Origin: Flavobacteriales bacterium
GTDB lineage: Bacteria; Bacteroidota; Bacteroidia; Flavobacteriales_D; CAJJDF01
Assembly (NCBI GenBank): GCA_023255335.1
Contig: JALRIS010000024.1
Location: forward strand, 1 to 38,029
Direction of reading: 5' to 3'
Length of the DNA: 38,029 nucleotides
The notes beneath the pieces are model-generated. The model saw only the letters and a list, made by a program, of their open reading frames with translations. It had not been told where the DNA came from and did not search any database. Positions 25,278 to 34,026 of the stretch are shown here, in pieces (positions within the stretch are counted from its first letter, which is position 1; the number at the start of each line of letters is the position of its first letter). Position numbers and translations under genes: made by a program.

Positions 25278-25278
25278 C

Positions 25279-26193
25279 ATGACACAATTTTTAAGCTATT
25301 TTAAGCGCTATTTTACTCAAGACTTTCATGTATTGAGCCATGTGTTTATAGGCTTATTTATTGCAATCTCAATTGCGCTCAACTATTCGTACGACTTGTA
25401 CGCTACGTATTTTCGAGTGGTAAATTACAACCATTTGGGAGTAATTAAACTATGGGGAATGTATGTTTTCGCCTTCCTTGTTCCTGTTAGTATCCTTGCT
25501 TTTAGTTCTCGTAAGTCAAATCTTACCTATTTGATTCTCGGTGTATTAGGCCTACTTTTTATGGCGATTGATGCCTCTTATTATCTGTTGAAATTTGTAC
25601 GACTCTTGGGCGAAATGATCGAAATTAATGGTTTTGTATATTCTTGTCTTGCCAATATCATTAGTTTATTTTCCATTATACTTCCGCTTACTATTCTTTA
25701 TTACTTAACTCAAAGATTGCGTCCAGGGTTTTACGGGTTAAATCCAAAGGAAGCCAATTTGAAGCCCTACGCAGTCCTTCTTTTACTGATGGTACCTTTG
25801 GTCTTTTTCTCAGCTTTTTTTGATTCAAATTTTTTGTCCTACTATCCCAGCTATAATGCACGAGCGGCCGAGGCTACAGGTCTTTCTCAACCTTTAACTG
25901 TGCTTATTTACGAACTCTGCTACGGTTTTGATTTTTTTTCAGTAGAGCTATTTTTTCGTGGATTTATGGTAGTTGGACTTTCTCGATATTTAGAAAAAAA
26001 TGCCATTTTGCCAATGGTAGCGTGCTACGCATTTTTACATTTTGGCAAACCTATGTGGGAAACAATCGGTTCAGTTTTTGGTGGGTTTGGATTGGGAGTT
26101 TTAGCTTACGAATCCAAAAATATTTATGGTGGATTGATCGTCCATTTAGGGGTAGCTTGGGGAATGGAAATCTCAGCTTTTATATTGAGTTAA
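25279..26193 (+). CDS. CPBP-family intramembrane metalloprotease-like protein
   Basis: A 304-residue protein with about eight hydrophobic helices. The CPBP/Abi (Rce1-like) motifs lie in the last third: FSVELFFRGF (220-229) with E223 and R227, FLHFGKP (252-258) with H254, and GLIVHLGVA (285-293) with H289. In the classical EExxxR motif the first Glu is Val222 here; the second Glu and the Arg are kept. Members act as intramembrane proteases or as tolerance and maturation factors; the role of this one is unknown. Start ATG 25279 lies one base after the mini cargo gene's stop, so the two are co-transcribed. The stop overlaps the converging methyltransferase gene by 14 bases. Confidence 0.85.
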   Translation: MTQFLSYFKRYFTQDFHVLSHVFIGLFIAISIALNYSYDLYATYFRVVNYNHLGVIKLWGMYVFAFLVPVSILAFSSRKSNLTYLILGVLGLLFMAIDASYYLLKFVRLLGEMIEINGFVYSCLANIISLFSIILPLTILYYLTQRLRPGFYGLNPKEANLKPYAVLLLLMVPLVFFSAFFDSNFLSYYPSYNARAAEATGLSQPLTVLIYELCYGFDFFSVELFFRGFMVVGLSRYLEKNAILPMVACYAFLHFGKPMWETIGSVFGGFGLGVLAYESKNIYGGLIVHLGVAWGMEISAFILS

Positions 26194-26911
26194 GGCGCCA
26201 TCGGTACCAACCAAAAGGTGAATTTCTCTTCCAAAGAGGAGTTAACAATTTTTTTCCATACTGTACCCTTTCAAACCCTTTTAGGTCCTTTTGTGTATGA
26301 TGGAAATAAAACTCACTCATTTCTCTTTCATCTAACTCATTATAATACCTTTCGGTACGCTGTTTTGCATAATTTGCTTCTAGCTTATTGGAATAAAAGT
26401 GCGTGTCCAAAAGATGAATTTCTCCCGTATCACTAATCAAACTTTTCAGCCTAGACATTAATTGGTCAAAATTTGGGAAGTAGTGAGCCGAAGCGTTTAA
26501 TACGATAACATCAAATTTGTTCGCAAAAACCGCACGAAAGATATCTCCGTACCCAAACTCTAAGTTCTCACGAACAAAGACTCTATTTGCTTGCTCCAGT
26601 TCCGGAAAATTAATGTCAAGACCCAACACCTGAGCCGAGGTTACTTGGGCTATTTCATTCGAAAACCATCCGTTGCCGCATCCAAGTTCCAAAACATGCT
26701 CGATTGAATTCATTTTCTGCAAATAGCTGCAAAACTTTTGGCTATTTATCCGCCTAAACCGCCATTGCGCGTATTGAGGATGACTTTTTGGTGGATAAGG
26801 AAGAAGTCGAACTATCTCGTCAGAAACCACAAAACCTTCTTTCTTTCTTGCGGCTAAATAGAGGGTTGAAAAATGAGCGTCAACTGGGGTGAAAATTCTA
26901 ATCGATTTCAT
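26180..26911 (-). CDS. Class I SAM-dependent methyltransferase
   Basis: A 243-residue enzyme with the SAM-binding motif I VLELGCGNGWFSNEIA (about 73-88), the acidic loop GLDINFPELEQA (96-107), and the post-I segments FGYGDIF and FDVIVLNASAHYFPNFDQLM. It belongs to the Methyltransf_11/25-like group and acts in the cytosol on an unidentified acceptor. It is last in the polysaccharide operon, so a sugar or a lipid-linked intermediate is likely (inference). ATG 26911 gives a 14-base overlap with the upstream methyltransferase; the TTG at 26935 is less likely. The C-terminal part is rich in aromatic residues (PFGWYRWRL). Confidence 0.85.
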   Translation of the reverse strand: MKSIRIFTPVDAHFSTLYLAARKKEGFVVSDEIVRLLPYPPKSHPQYAQWRFRRINSQKFCSYLQKMNSIEHVLELGCGNGWFSNEIAQVTSAQVLGLDINFPELEQANRVFVRENLEFGYGDIFRAVFANKFDVIVLNASAHYFPNFDQLMSRLKSLISDTGEIHLLDTHFYSNKLEANYAKQRTERYYNELDEREMSEFYFHHTQKDLKGFERVQYGKKLLTPLWKRNSPFGWYRWRLNSI

Positions 26912-27701
26912 TTGATTTTTTTTGAAAAGTAGCAATGTAGTAATCTCCTATTCCCGGAGAAATGAATAATCGAAGGAAAGAGTTGAGCCTTAAAATAACG
27001 CTAAAAATTCTAGGTCTTTGGATGCCAAAGTTATCGTTTTGAGGAAGAAAGATTCCCAAGCTCTCCGCTTTTACAAAATCAAATTGCAAGGAAAGATTCT
27101 TCTTCAATTTCTTCAAGGAATGGTACCATACAGAAATCTTCTCTCCTTCCACATTAGCCAAAACAGGACCGCCTGACAGCCTTCTGAATGCTTTTTTTCT
27201 GTTTTTCAATCCCAGAATCCATTCGCCCGGATATAGCTTTGGCATAATCACGACAGTCACCTTTCCTTTTGCTCTTAGTAAGTGTGAGAGAGAATTAAGA
27301 GTTTTTTCGGGGTTTTCAACACAATTAAGCCCTCCAAAATTGGAAAAGACATGGTCAAATTTTCTGGGTTGAAGCGTTTTTAAAGAATCGTAAGAGAGCC
27401 TATTAAAAGTTAATCTCCCACCATAATCATTGAAGGTAATTTTTTTCTTAAAAAACACCTCTGAACCCTGAGACAAATCGGTGGCTAAGACAGTAAAACC
27501 CTGTTTTGCCAAAAACACTGCATCAATTCCCGAACCTGCATTTATTTCTAATATCTCCGTACCTTTGTCAACAAATTTGAGCAAATGACGATACACCAAA
27601 TTGCGCTGCCATACCGTTTTGTTATTCCCTAAATGAAGGTCTTCATACTCCTGATAAATAGAAGAGAAGCCTCTGTCTACTTTCTCAGAATTTGCTTTCA
27701 T
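26898..27701 (-). CDS. Class I SAM-dependent methyltransferase
   Basis: A 267-residue methyltransferase. Motif I reads ILEINAGSGIDAVFLAKQG (about 50-68), where the usual Gly-x-Gly start is an Asn-Ala-Gly variant. It is followed by VLATDLSQG (71-79), FDHVFSNFGGLNCVENPEKTL (114-134) and LLRAKGKVTVVIMP. The C-terminal 100 residues are basic and hydrophobic and might contact membrane or lipid-linked substrate (inference). It overlaps the radical SAM gene by 17 bases and the next methyltransferase by 14. The two methyltransferases share a fold but little obvious sequence, so they are not a recent duplication. Confidence 0.84.
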   Translation of the reverse strand: MKANSEKVDRGFSSIYQEYEDLHLGNNKTVWQRNLVYRHLLKFVDKGTEILEINAGSGIDAVFLAKQGFTVLATDLSQGSEVFFKKKITFNDYGGRLTFNRLSYDSLKTLQPRKFDHVFSNFGGLNCVENPEKTLNSLSHLLRAKGKVTVVIMPKLYPGEWILGLKNRKKAFRRLSGGPVLANVEGEKISVWYHSLKKLKKNLSLQFDFVKAESLGIFLPQNDNFGIQRPRIFSVILRLNSFLRLFISPGIGDYYIATFQKKSNEID

Positions 27702-29154
27702 TGCTATTTTCCATTTTGACTAGTTGCCTTCCTTCTTTTACTCCCATTATCCAGTTGTAGGGTAACTTTCCAATTAATTTCAATTGATTTTTACTAAATT
27801 CTTTGGGAGTTTTTAACCCCTTCTTTAGAGCTTGGACACCTTTCGTACTCTGAAAAATTTTGTGTGTGTAACTGTGTAGTTTTTTATAAAAATTCTGATT
27901 GAAAGTCCCTGAAAACATCATCGCTAAATCATTAGAATCTGTCCAGTTTGTTTTATCTGTGAGTTGCGCCTTCACCGTTTCGTAAAACTTAGTTCCTGGC
28001 AATGGATAAGATACTGAAATTCCAATATCATCGGGTTTTGCTCTTTTTATTAAATCAATCGTTTTATTGATATCTTCCTTTGTTTCGCCCAGGTACCCGT
28101 ATTGAATAAAGAAAGCAACACGCACCCCTTTTTGCTGAAGTAACTTAGTTGATTCTTCAATTTGATGAATGGTAGTACCTTTATCCATCGCATCCAAAAT
28201 AGATTGCGAGCCACTCTCGGCTCCGAGCCAAACCTCTCTCAATCCTGAACTAACAAGCGCATCTATAGTATTTTCTTTAAGTAATAAATCTGCCCGGCTC
28301 TGAATTTTAAACTCAATTTTAAGGGATTCTTCTTTAAGCGACAGATCAAAGTTTTGAACCCAATTTGGTTTTAATCCAAAAATGTCGTCACACATCCAAA
28401 AATTAGTCACACCATGGGATTCAACCAGTAACTTTATTTCCTGAACAACTCTTTCGGGAGATCTGGAATTGTAGCGATTTCCATAAATAGGTTTTGCACA
28501 CCAATTGCATTTGTAAGGGCAACCTCTCGTAGTGGCAATATTCAATGCAAAGGGAAGTTTACTTGTCCAAGCTCGCTTGTATGCCTCCACATCAATTAAG
28601 TCCCAAGCAGGCTGTGGCAATGTATCGAGGTCTCTTATTACTGGTCTTCTTCCATTGTTCTTCACCTCTCCCTTGTAGGAGTACGCGATACCCTGTACAG
28701 TTTCAAGTGTCGCATTTTGCTTTAACTGATTGATTGTCTCGAGCAATGAAATTTCACCTTCTCCAAGCAACACTACATCGGCACCTTTTTGTATGTAGTG
28801 AGCAAAATGATCTGTGGAATCAGAACTAGATACAATCACTGTGCACCCTTCCGCCTTGGCAATTCGAATCATTTCAAAAGCTGCTTCCCTCATGTTGGTC
28901 AGGCACATTTTTGTTAAGTAATTGAATCCATCGTCATACAGAACCAAAAATTTAGGCTTCATTTCTTTCAGAACAGGTACTATTTCGGCCGGTCCTTCCC
29001 TTAGTCCTACATCAAACAAACTTACTTTCACATTGTTTTCTCTTAAAAAACTGGCAGCATAAATTGTTCCTAATGGTGGATAAGGCATTCCTATTTCCCA
29101 TTGTTTGGGATCCATTTGGTAATAATAACTGTGGCTAAATAATACGTCAATCAT
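27685..29154 (-). CDS. B12-binding-domain radical SAM protein
   Basis: A 489-residue enzyme. The N-terminal part (about 1-150) resembles a cobalamin-binding domain, with PYPPLGTIYAASFLREN and GADVVLLGEGEISLLET. The radical SAM core starts at ATTRGCPYKCNWCAKPIYG, with the [4Fe-4S] ligands C212, C216 and C219. It continues to WLGAESGSQSILDAMDKG (about 310-327) and the GYLGETKEDI segment. Members use SAM radical chemistry, often with B12, to methylate or rearrange lipids, natural products and sugars. There is no DxHxGG-type cobalamin motif that I can see, so B12 dependence is not assured. It lies 8 bases after the nucleotidyltransferase gene, inside the polysaccharide operon. Confidence 0.9.
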   Translation of the reverse strand: MIDVLFSHSYYYQMDPKQWEIGMPYPPLGTIYAASFLRENNVKVSLFDVGLREGPAEIVPVLKEMKPKFLVLYDDGFNYLTKMCLTNMREAAFEMIRIAKAEGCTVIVSSSDSTDHFAHYIQKGADVVLLGEGEISLLETINQLKQNATLETVQGIAYSYKGEVKNNGRRPVIRDLDTLPQPAWDLIDVEAYKRAWTSKLPFALNIATTRGCPYKCNWCAKPIYGNRYNSRSPERVVQEIKLLVESHGVTNFWMCDDIFGLKPNWVQNFDLSLKEESLKIEFKIQSRADLLLKENTIDALVSSGLREVWLGAESGSQSILDAMDKGTTIHQIEESTKLLQQKGVRVAFFIQYGYLGETKEDINKTIDLIKRAKPDDIGISVSYPLPGTKFYETVKAQLTDKTNWTDSNDLAMMFSGTFNQNFYKKLHSYTHKIFQSTKGVQALKKGLKTPKEFSKNQLKLIGKLPYNWIMGVKEGRQLVKMENSNESKF

Positions 29155-29162
29155 AGAGGAAT

Positions 29163-30074
29163 TTAATTTTTATCTAGCTTATTACTGGCTTGAATGTGAA
29201 TACTTTCGAGGTGATTCAAAATTTTTTTCTGATAGTTTCCTGGATGGTTTTTAGAAACATAAAGCTGTGTTTTGAATGCAAGGTCATAGTCTTGTGGATC
29301 GTATCCTTTTTTCTTCCATTTGTTTTGCCATCTCCTGTCAGTAAGTTTCATCAAGGAGGTATTCAACCAGTTCGAACCCAAACAGAACTCCATTATTCTT
29401 TTTAGGAAGGAGGGGCGTTGTTTAGAAATCTGTTTTCTTTCAAATGTGAAATTGGGTAAATAAGAATGAACCCAGTCATTTTGGGCGAGTAACTCTTGGT
29501 AGTACCACCTTCCTTTATTTGGAATCAAAGTGGCCAATTCCACAGCAGTGAAATAATTATTTTCTTCGATGTTCAAATGATTTTCGGAAAGAAAATAATT
29601 CATACAAAAACTATGTTGAAGCCGGACTAGAAAGGTGAGTTTTTTCAATAAATGAAGTAAAGTTCTGGAGGTCCACAATTGATTTTCTGTGGTAATCACA
29701 AAAAAATCAATGTCGGTGGTCTTGTCTGCATAATATTTTGATAATGACCCCGAAATTGCCACCATACGAACGAACGGAAAACACATAATAAACCAAGAAA
29801 TAAACTGAGCTCTTTTCATGCGCTTTTGTGCATACTTCATCCCCTGCAATTTGCGGTCTACTCTCTCGGGAAGATTATGGAGCAGAAAACAATCTTTGAA
29901 ACAGAAAATTAGACCTTCTGAGGTCATTGCATTCAGCTCTTTTTTTAACTCAGTTTCCTCAACTTTTATCTCCAAGAATTTTTGAATCTCAACAAGAGTC
30001 AAAGGAAATTTGAAGTAATCAAAGTAGCCTAGTACTTTGGTTATCTCGGTTCGTATGTTTGTTGAGTTTGTCAA
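29163..30074 (-). CDS. Nucleotidyltransferase-fold protein
   Basis: A 303-residue protein from the chosen start. An N-terminal helical segment (VLGYFDYFKFPLTLVEIQKFL) looks like a winged-helix-type domain. Then comes the polymerase-beta-type nucleotidyltransferase motif AISGSLSKYYADKTTDIDFFVIT, with the GS pair at 109-110 and the metal-binding D121 and D123. The remainder is basic. It may transfer a nucleotide or activated group to a sugar or lipid (inference). No ATG exists near the N-terminus. I prefer the TTG at 30074, one base after the upstream stop; the TTG at 30107 would overlap the upstream gene by 32 bases. In the operon it precedes the radical SAM gene, a pairing that suggests a joint modification step. 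Confidence 0.78.
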   Translation of the reverse strand: MTNSTNIRTEITKVLGYFDYFKFPLTLVEIQKFLEIKVEETELKKELNAMTSEGLIFCFKDCFLLHNLPERVDRKLQGMKYAQKRMKRAQFISWFIMCFPFVRMVAISGSLSKYYADKTTDIDFFVITTENQLWTSRTLLHLLKKLTFLVRLQHSFCMNYFLSENHLNIEENNYFTAVELATLIPNKGRWYYQELLAQNDWVHSYLPNFTFERKQISKQRPSFLKRIMEFCLGSNWLNTSLMKLTDRRWQNKWKKKGYDPQDYDLAFKTQLYVSKNHPGNYQKKILNHLESIHIQASNKLDKN

Positions 30075-30075
30075 T

Positions 30076-31884
30076 TCACGTAAATATATAGAAAATAGTT
30101 CGGACAATTATTTTGATATCTAGCCAAACACTTTGCTTCTCGGCATAGAGTTTATCTAATCTAAACCGAATAGTCAAATCGGCTGGATGATGTATTATTC
30201 CTTTGTATCCGTTTGCTTGCGCCAAACCTGTCAACCCAGGTTTGATACTTAATCGTTCGGAGAATCCATCCATTTTTTTGTTCCACTCTTCTTCTTCGCT
30301 TACCATAAGTGGTCTTGGACCTACCACACTCATTTCTCCTAACAACACATTGATAAATTGAGGTAATTCATCAATGGAATATTTTCTTAAGATCGCTCCA
30401 AACCTCGTGATTCGGGTGTCTCCATCTATGGCGGGTAAATAGTTTGCTTCAGAATTGTGAACCATTGTTCTGAGTTTAAAACATTTAAAAACACGGTAGT
30501 TCTGTCCTACTCTATTTTGTACAAAAAGTGGAAATGAGCGTGTATCAAGGTAGATAAAAAATCCAAGAAGAGGCAATAACCACCACAAAATAAGCAAAAT
30601 AACTAGAGAAGAAATGATAATATCCAATCCTCTTTTTATGGTTCTAGTAAAACTAAACGGATATGGTTCCAAAAAAAGCATCATGGAATTGAATCCCACA
30701 AAGGCAATTATTCCAATCTGTCTGTTCAAATAACTTTCGGTAAAAAATGAGACTAACAAGATGAGAGAAAAAATCACCAGCAAGCGATTTCCAGATTTCC
30801 ATCCAACCAACAAATTATGGTAGAAGAGCACAATCAGAAGAAACAATCCAAAGAAACCTGTCTCTAAGAGACTTTGTATGTATTGGTTGTGTGAATTATA
30901 CCCCAAATATCCAGAATTTTTTTTACCTGGCTTACCTGTATAAAAATTTCGAACTATCAATTGATTGTCAATTTCATCTTGCGCATCTCCTGGGCCAACC
31001 CCAAATAAAAATTTGGTTCTATCTTCTTCAATCAGTTTCAAACTTATGTTCCACAACTCTTTTCTCAATGTAAATCCGTCAAAATAGGTTCCGGGTGTCA
31101 CTTGTTTTTGAATCGAAAAAAAAGACTCGAGATTTACATCCTGAAATCGAGTTGTGATTGATTGTTGGTTTACCAAAAACCCTACACTCACTATAAGAAT
31201 TAGCACCCCAAGCGTCAGCAGTTTTTTTTGAACCGTAGAAATAAAATAAAGAGTTAAAAAAAGGAGTAAAATCAAGAATATCTTAGAGGAAAGTAACATC
31301 AGAATAAGTGTTGTAAATCCAATTTGAACCAGATTGGATATTGCTGGAGTCTTCCTGTTTTTCTCAATAAGAACAAGCAACGAAACCATATAAAGTAGTG
31401 AGTAATAAATAGCATTTCCCTCAAAAACACTCACTAAATTGTGATAGAAAAAAGGCTCAGAAGTATCAAAAAAATTGGAGGAAATAGTAGCGTAACCAAG
31501 CAAAAACAACCCAAAACCAGACATTCCGATGGAATACCACCCTAATGCCTGTTCCATTGTTTTTTTGGGATCGGACATCGGCAAATTGTACCAAAACAAA
31601 GGAAGCAGTAAAAACCCTAGTTTTTTTTCGATTTCGAAACTTGTTCTCCCTAAGTTGTCATCAACTAATAGGTAAATCGCATGAAGACAAAAGTAAGCTA
31701 TGGACAGAACAACAAAGGTGTTTTTCCATTTGAACTCTCTTCTTTTGATACCATAAAAAAGAGAAAAACCACACAACAGATAAATGCTAAGAGCATTAAA
31801 CTTAGAGGGAAATGCAAGGCTAAACATTACCAAAAATGACAACGCAGCGCTCGTAAAGTCTATTTTATTATATCCTTTATGCAT
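30076..31884 (-). CDS. Fusion: O-antigen polymerase/ligase domain plus phosphoglycosyltransferase domain
   Basis: A 602-residue protein with two units in one open frame. Residues 1 to about 405 are a polytopic Wzy/WaaL-like domain with about eleven hydrophobic helices and the periplasmic-loop signature YNSHNQYIQSLLETGFFGLF (329-348). Residues about 414-602 are a bacterial sugar-transferase (WcaJ/WbaP/PglC-type) domain: KRGLDIIISSL (417-427), QNRVGQNYRVFKCFKLRTM (456-474), SIDELPQFINVLLGEMSVVGPRP (503-525) with the catalytic pair D505-E506, and KPGLTGLAQANGY (548-560). The first part would polymerise or ligate glycan outside; the second would load the first sugar phosphate onto undecaprenyl phosphate inside. 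No frameshift is needed. It overlaps the upstream glycosyltransferase by 8 bases. Confidence 0.9.
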   Translation of the reverse strand: MHKGYNKIDFTSAALSFLVMFSLAFPSKFNALSIYLLCGFSLFYGIKRREFKWKNTFVVLSIAYFCLHAIYLLVDDNLGRTSFEIEKKLGFLLLPLFWYNLPMSDPKKTMEQALGWYSIGMSGFGLFLLGYATISSNFFDTSEPFFYHNLVSVFEGNAIYYSLLYMVSLLVLIEKNRKTPAISNLVQIGFTTLILMLLSSKIFLILLLFLTLYFISTVQKKLLTLGVLILIVSVGFLVNQQSITTRFQDVNLESFFSIQKQVTPGTYFDGFTLRKELWNISLKLIEEDRTKFLFGVGPGDAQDEIDNQLIVRNFYTGKPGKKNSGYLGYNSHNQYIQSLLETGFFGLFLLIVLFYHNLLVGWKSGNRLLVIFSLILLVSFFTESYLNRQIGIIAFVGFNSMMLFLEPYPFSFTRTIKRGLDIIISSLVILLILWWLLPLLGFFIYLDTRSFPLFVQNRVGQNYRVFKCFKLRTMVHNSEANYLPAIDGDTRITRFGAILRKYSIDELPQFINVLLGEMSVVGPRPLMVSEEEEWNKKMDGFSERLSIKPGLTGLAQANGYKGIIHHPADLTIRFRLDKLYAEKQSVWLDIKIIVRTIFYIFT

Positions 31885-32947
31885 TGTCTATAAGTTCTTT
31901 TAATGAATGATGAACGTGCTTAAAACTATACACTTGTTCGAGTTTTTCTTTATTCTTGTTCACAGAATTTTCGTGTGGTCTTAGTCCTGAATCCAATAAA
32001 TCTCGTAGTTCTTGATATGATGAAAAGTAAAGCGCATTATCTTCCAGCACATCTCGATTAAACGGGTTGTTGTGGGCTACAATTTGGCATCCACAAGCCA
32101 TTGCTTCTAGTAAAGAAGGGTTAGTTCCACCTACCGAATGTCCGTGAAAATAAAGGTTAGAATAATATCGGAGCGAATTTAGTTCTTCGAAATTATAGTT
32201 AGGTCCCAAAAATACAACTGAATCGGCATACAGTTTAGAAAGATATTTTCCATACGGTGTATTCATATTCCCAACAACAACCAGTTTTTCATCTCTGTTT
32301 TTTCTGTGCCCTCTAATAATTGTTTCAATGTTGTTTTCGGGTTCCATTCGGGCAATTACTAGGTTGTACTTTTTGGGTATCAATTTGTACTTTTTGGGTA
32401 CGTTGCTATCAAATTGTTGAATCAAATTTGCCCCATAAGCGATAAACTGTGAGTCTATTGCATATTCTTCGCTCAAGTATTCCTGAATCCCTCTAGAATC
32501 AGCGATGAGAATGTCGCTTTGATTTACCGCCCACTTTTCCGCTCTTTTCAAAAACTTTTTAACTAGCTTGCCATATTTGGCTCGTTTCCATTCCTGGCCA
32601 TCCATATTTGTAATAATTATTGTTTTTTTTGGAAACAAAAATCCCCAAATAGAACTACTTGTATACCCCAATTGAAATAATACATCAAATTGTTGTTTTC
32701 TTGCATGAATCACCGCGCCCAAATCATACACAAACTGTCCGGCACTTCCTATCCATTTTTCTGGATCCCAACATCTCACAATTTCGACACCTTTCCACGA
32801 ACTCTCCTTGAAAGGATGAGAAGAAGAATTATAGACCACAACTTCCACACCTTCCTCCACCAAAAACTGCGCAAAGTGCATTGCAAATTGCTCAAAACCT
32901 CCATATTCATTGGGGATTCCTCTTGTACCCATTATTCCGATCCTCAT
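31877..32947 (-). CDS. DUF1972-type glycosyltransferase (rhamnosyltransferase-like)
   Basis: A 356-residue GT-B glycosyltransferase. It begins MRIGIMGTRGIPNEYGGFEQF, the family opening of DUF1972 enzymes that add a sugar, often rhamnose, to a lipid-linked intermediate. GYTSSSIWGFLF and NMDGQEWKRAKYG follow, and the donor-site segment is HSVGGTNPSLLEAMACG near residues 268-284. ATG 32947 is chosen because the conserved N-terminus starts there and it overlaps the upstream stop in an ATGA; the ORF can be read back to 33004. A 21-bp-period duplication encodes PKKYKLI-PKKYNLV in the middle. The sugar specificity is not determined. Confidence 0.9.
   Translation of the reverse strand: MRIGIMGTRGIPNEYGGFEQFAMHFAQFLVEEGVEVVVYNSSSHPFKESSWKGVEIVRCWDPEKWIGSAGQFVYDLGAVIHARKQQFDVLFQLGYTSSSIWGFLFPKKTIIITNMDGQEWKRAKYGKLVKKFLKRAEKWAVNQSDILIADSRGIQEYLSEEYAIDSQFIAYGANLIQQFDSNVPKKYKLIPKKYNLVIARMEPENNIETIIRGHRKNRDEKLVVVGNMNTPYGKYLSKLYADSVVFLGPNYNFEELNSLRYYSNLYFHGHSVGGTNPSLLEAMACGCQIVAHNNPFNRDVLEDNALYFSSYQELRDLLDSGLRPHENSVNKNKEKLEQVYSFKHVHHSLKELIDNA
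32364..32400. repeat. Short direct repeat inside the DUF1972 glycosyltransferase gene
   Basis: A 16-base sequence (ttgtactttttgggta) occurs at 32364-32379 and again at 32385-32400, a 21-base period. On the coding strand this is a seven-residue duplication that keeps the frame. Confidence 0.8.
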
Positions 32948-34026
32948 AGTTTTGCTAGTATGGATTGATAACACTCTTTGGTCCTTTCTGCTGCTTTTCT
33001 CCATGTGTAGTTGGATTCAATCACTTGTTTTAACTCATCTGAAAATTCTCTCTTGAGTGCTCCAATTATTGCTTCTTTTATAGATTGAACGGATTGCGGT
33101 TCGCAATAGTTGGCATAATTTCCAAAGTAATCCTTGGTATCACCGTTGGGAGAAACGACAATTTTACACCCCAAGTAAGCTGCCTCCAGCGAAGAGAGAC
33201 CAGTTGTTTCGAACCAACTAGGTAAAATATGAATGGCTGAGCTCAAGTAATAAGGAATCAATTGCTTTTGCTTCACCCTAGTAACAAAAGTCACTTTCTC
33301 CGAAGCTATTTTTTTACACTCCTCGAAATATGACTTATGATTGGGAGCTGGATTTCCAATAATCATCAAGGAAACATCCAACTGGTTTGCTGCACGTATC
33401 AAGTTTAGCTGATTCTTTCTAGGCTCTATTTGCCCTACACAAATCAACTGATTTGACACCCTTTCCGTATCTTCTGTGGAACGAAATTCCTGGGTATTAA
33501 TTCCATTGGGCACAAGATATTCTGCCACCTCTATTCCATAACTCTTTGATACTCTTTTTGCCTCACTTGCAGAGTTTGGCAAAATCGCCTTGGCATGTAT
33601 TAATACCTCCCGAATTGATTTTTTTTGACCTTTCCAAACGTAAGGAAAGTAAGTTAGTTTTTCCTTTCCCAACCCATGTTTCAACGTAGTTTTTAAATAT
33701 TCTATTCCATCTAGTCCAACCAACCTAGTCGCTAATCCCATTCTGGAATATGGACTCAGATATTTGTAAAAATCATACTGAACAAAAATGGTTGATACCA
33801 CGTAAGGCACATCCGATTTAGTGGTATGAAATAAGATGTCTGCGGGGCGAGTAAGATTAAAAAAATGAAGGAGGTCATAGTTCATATAGTGCACCTCTTT
33901 TTGCTGATCAAAAATATCTACTTCTACACCTATTTTCTTGAGTTCTTTGGCAGTTTCTACCATCTGAACTGTATCTCCACCGGGAACCGAAAAAATCGTT
34001 TTTCTACTTATAAATAATATTCTCAT
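32944..34026 (-). CDS. Family 4-type glycosyltransferase
   Basis: A 360-residue GT-B enzyme. It has an N-terminal acceptor domain (MRILFISRKTIFSVPGGDTVQ) and a C-terminal donor domain with VGQIEPRKNQLNLIRA (about 195-210). The E-x7-E motif WFETTGLSSLEAAYLG (about 267-282) binds the nucleotide sugar. It adds one sugar to the growing lipid-linked repeat on the cytoplasmic side. It overlaps both neighbours by 4 bases (ATGA), meaning tight coupling with the Wzy-like gene before it and the DUF1972 enzyme after it. The sugar is not predictable. Confidence 0.92.
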   Translation of the reverse strand: MRILFISRKTIFSVPGGDTVQMVETAKELKKIGVEVDIFDQQKEVHYMNYDLLHFFNLTRPADILFHTTKSDVPYVVSTIFVQYDFYKYLSPYSRMGLATRLVGLDGIEYLKTTLKHGLGKEKLTYFPYVWKGQKKSIREVLIHAKAILPNSASEAKRVSKSYGIEVAEYLVPNGINTQEFRSTEDTERVSNQLICVGQIEPRKNQLNLIRAANQLDVSLMIIGNPAPNHKSYFEECKKIASEKVTFVTRVKQKQLIPYYLSSAIHILPSWFETTGLSSLEAAYLGCKIVVSPNGDTKDYFGNYANYCEPQSVQSIKEAIIGALKREFSDELKQVIESNYTWRKAAERTKECYQSILAKL

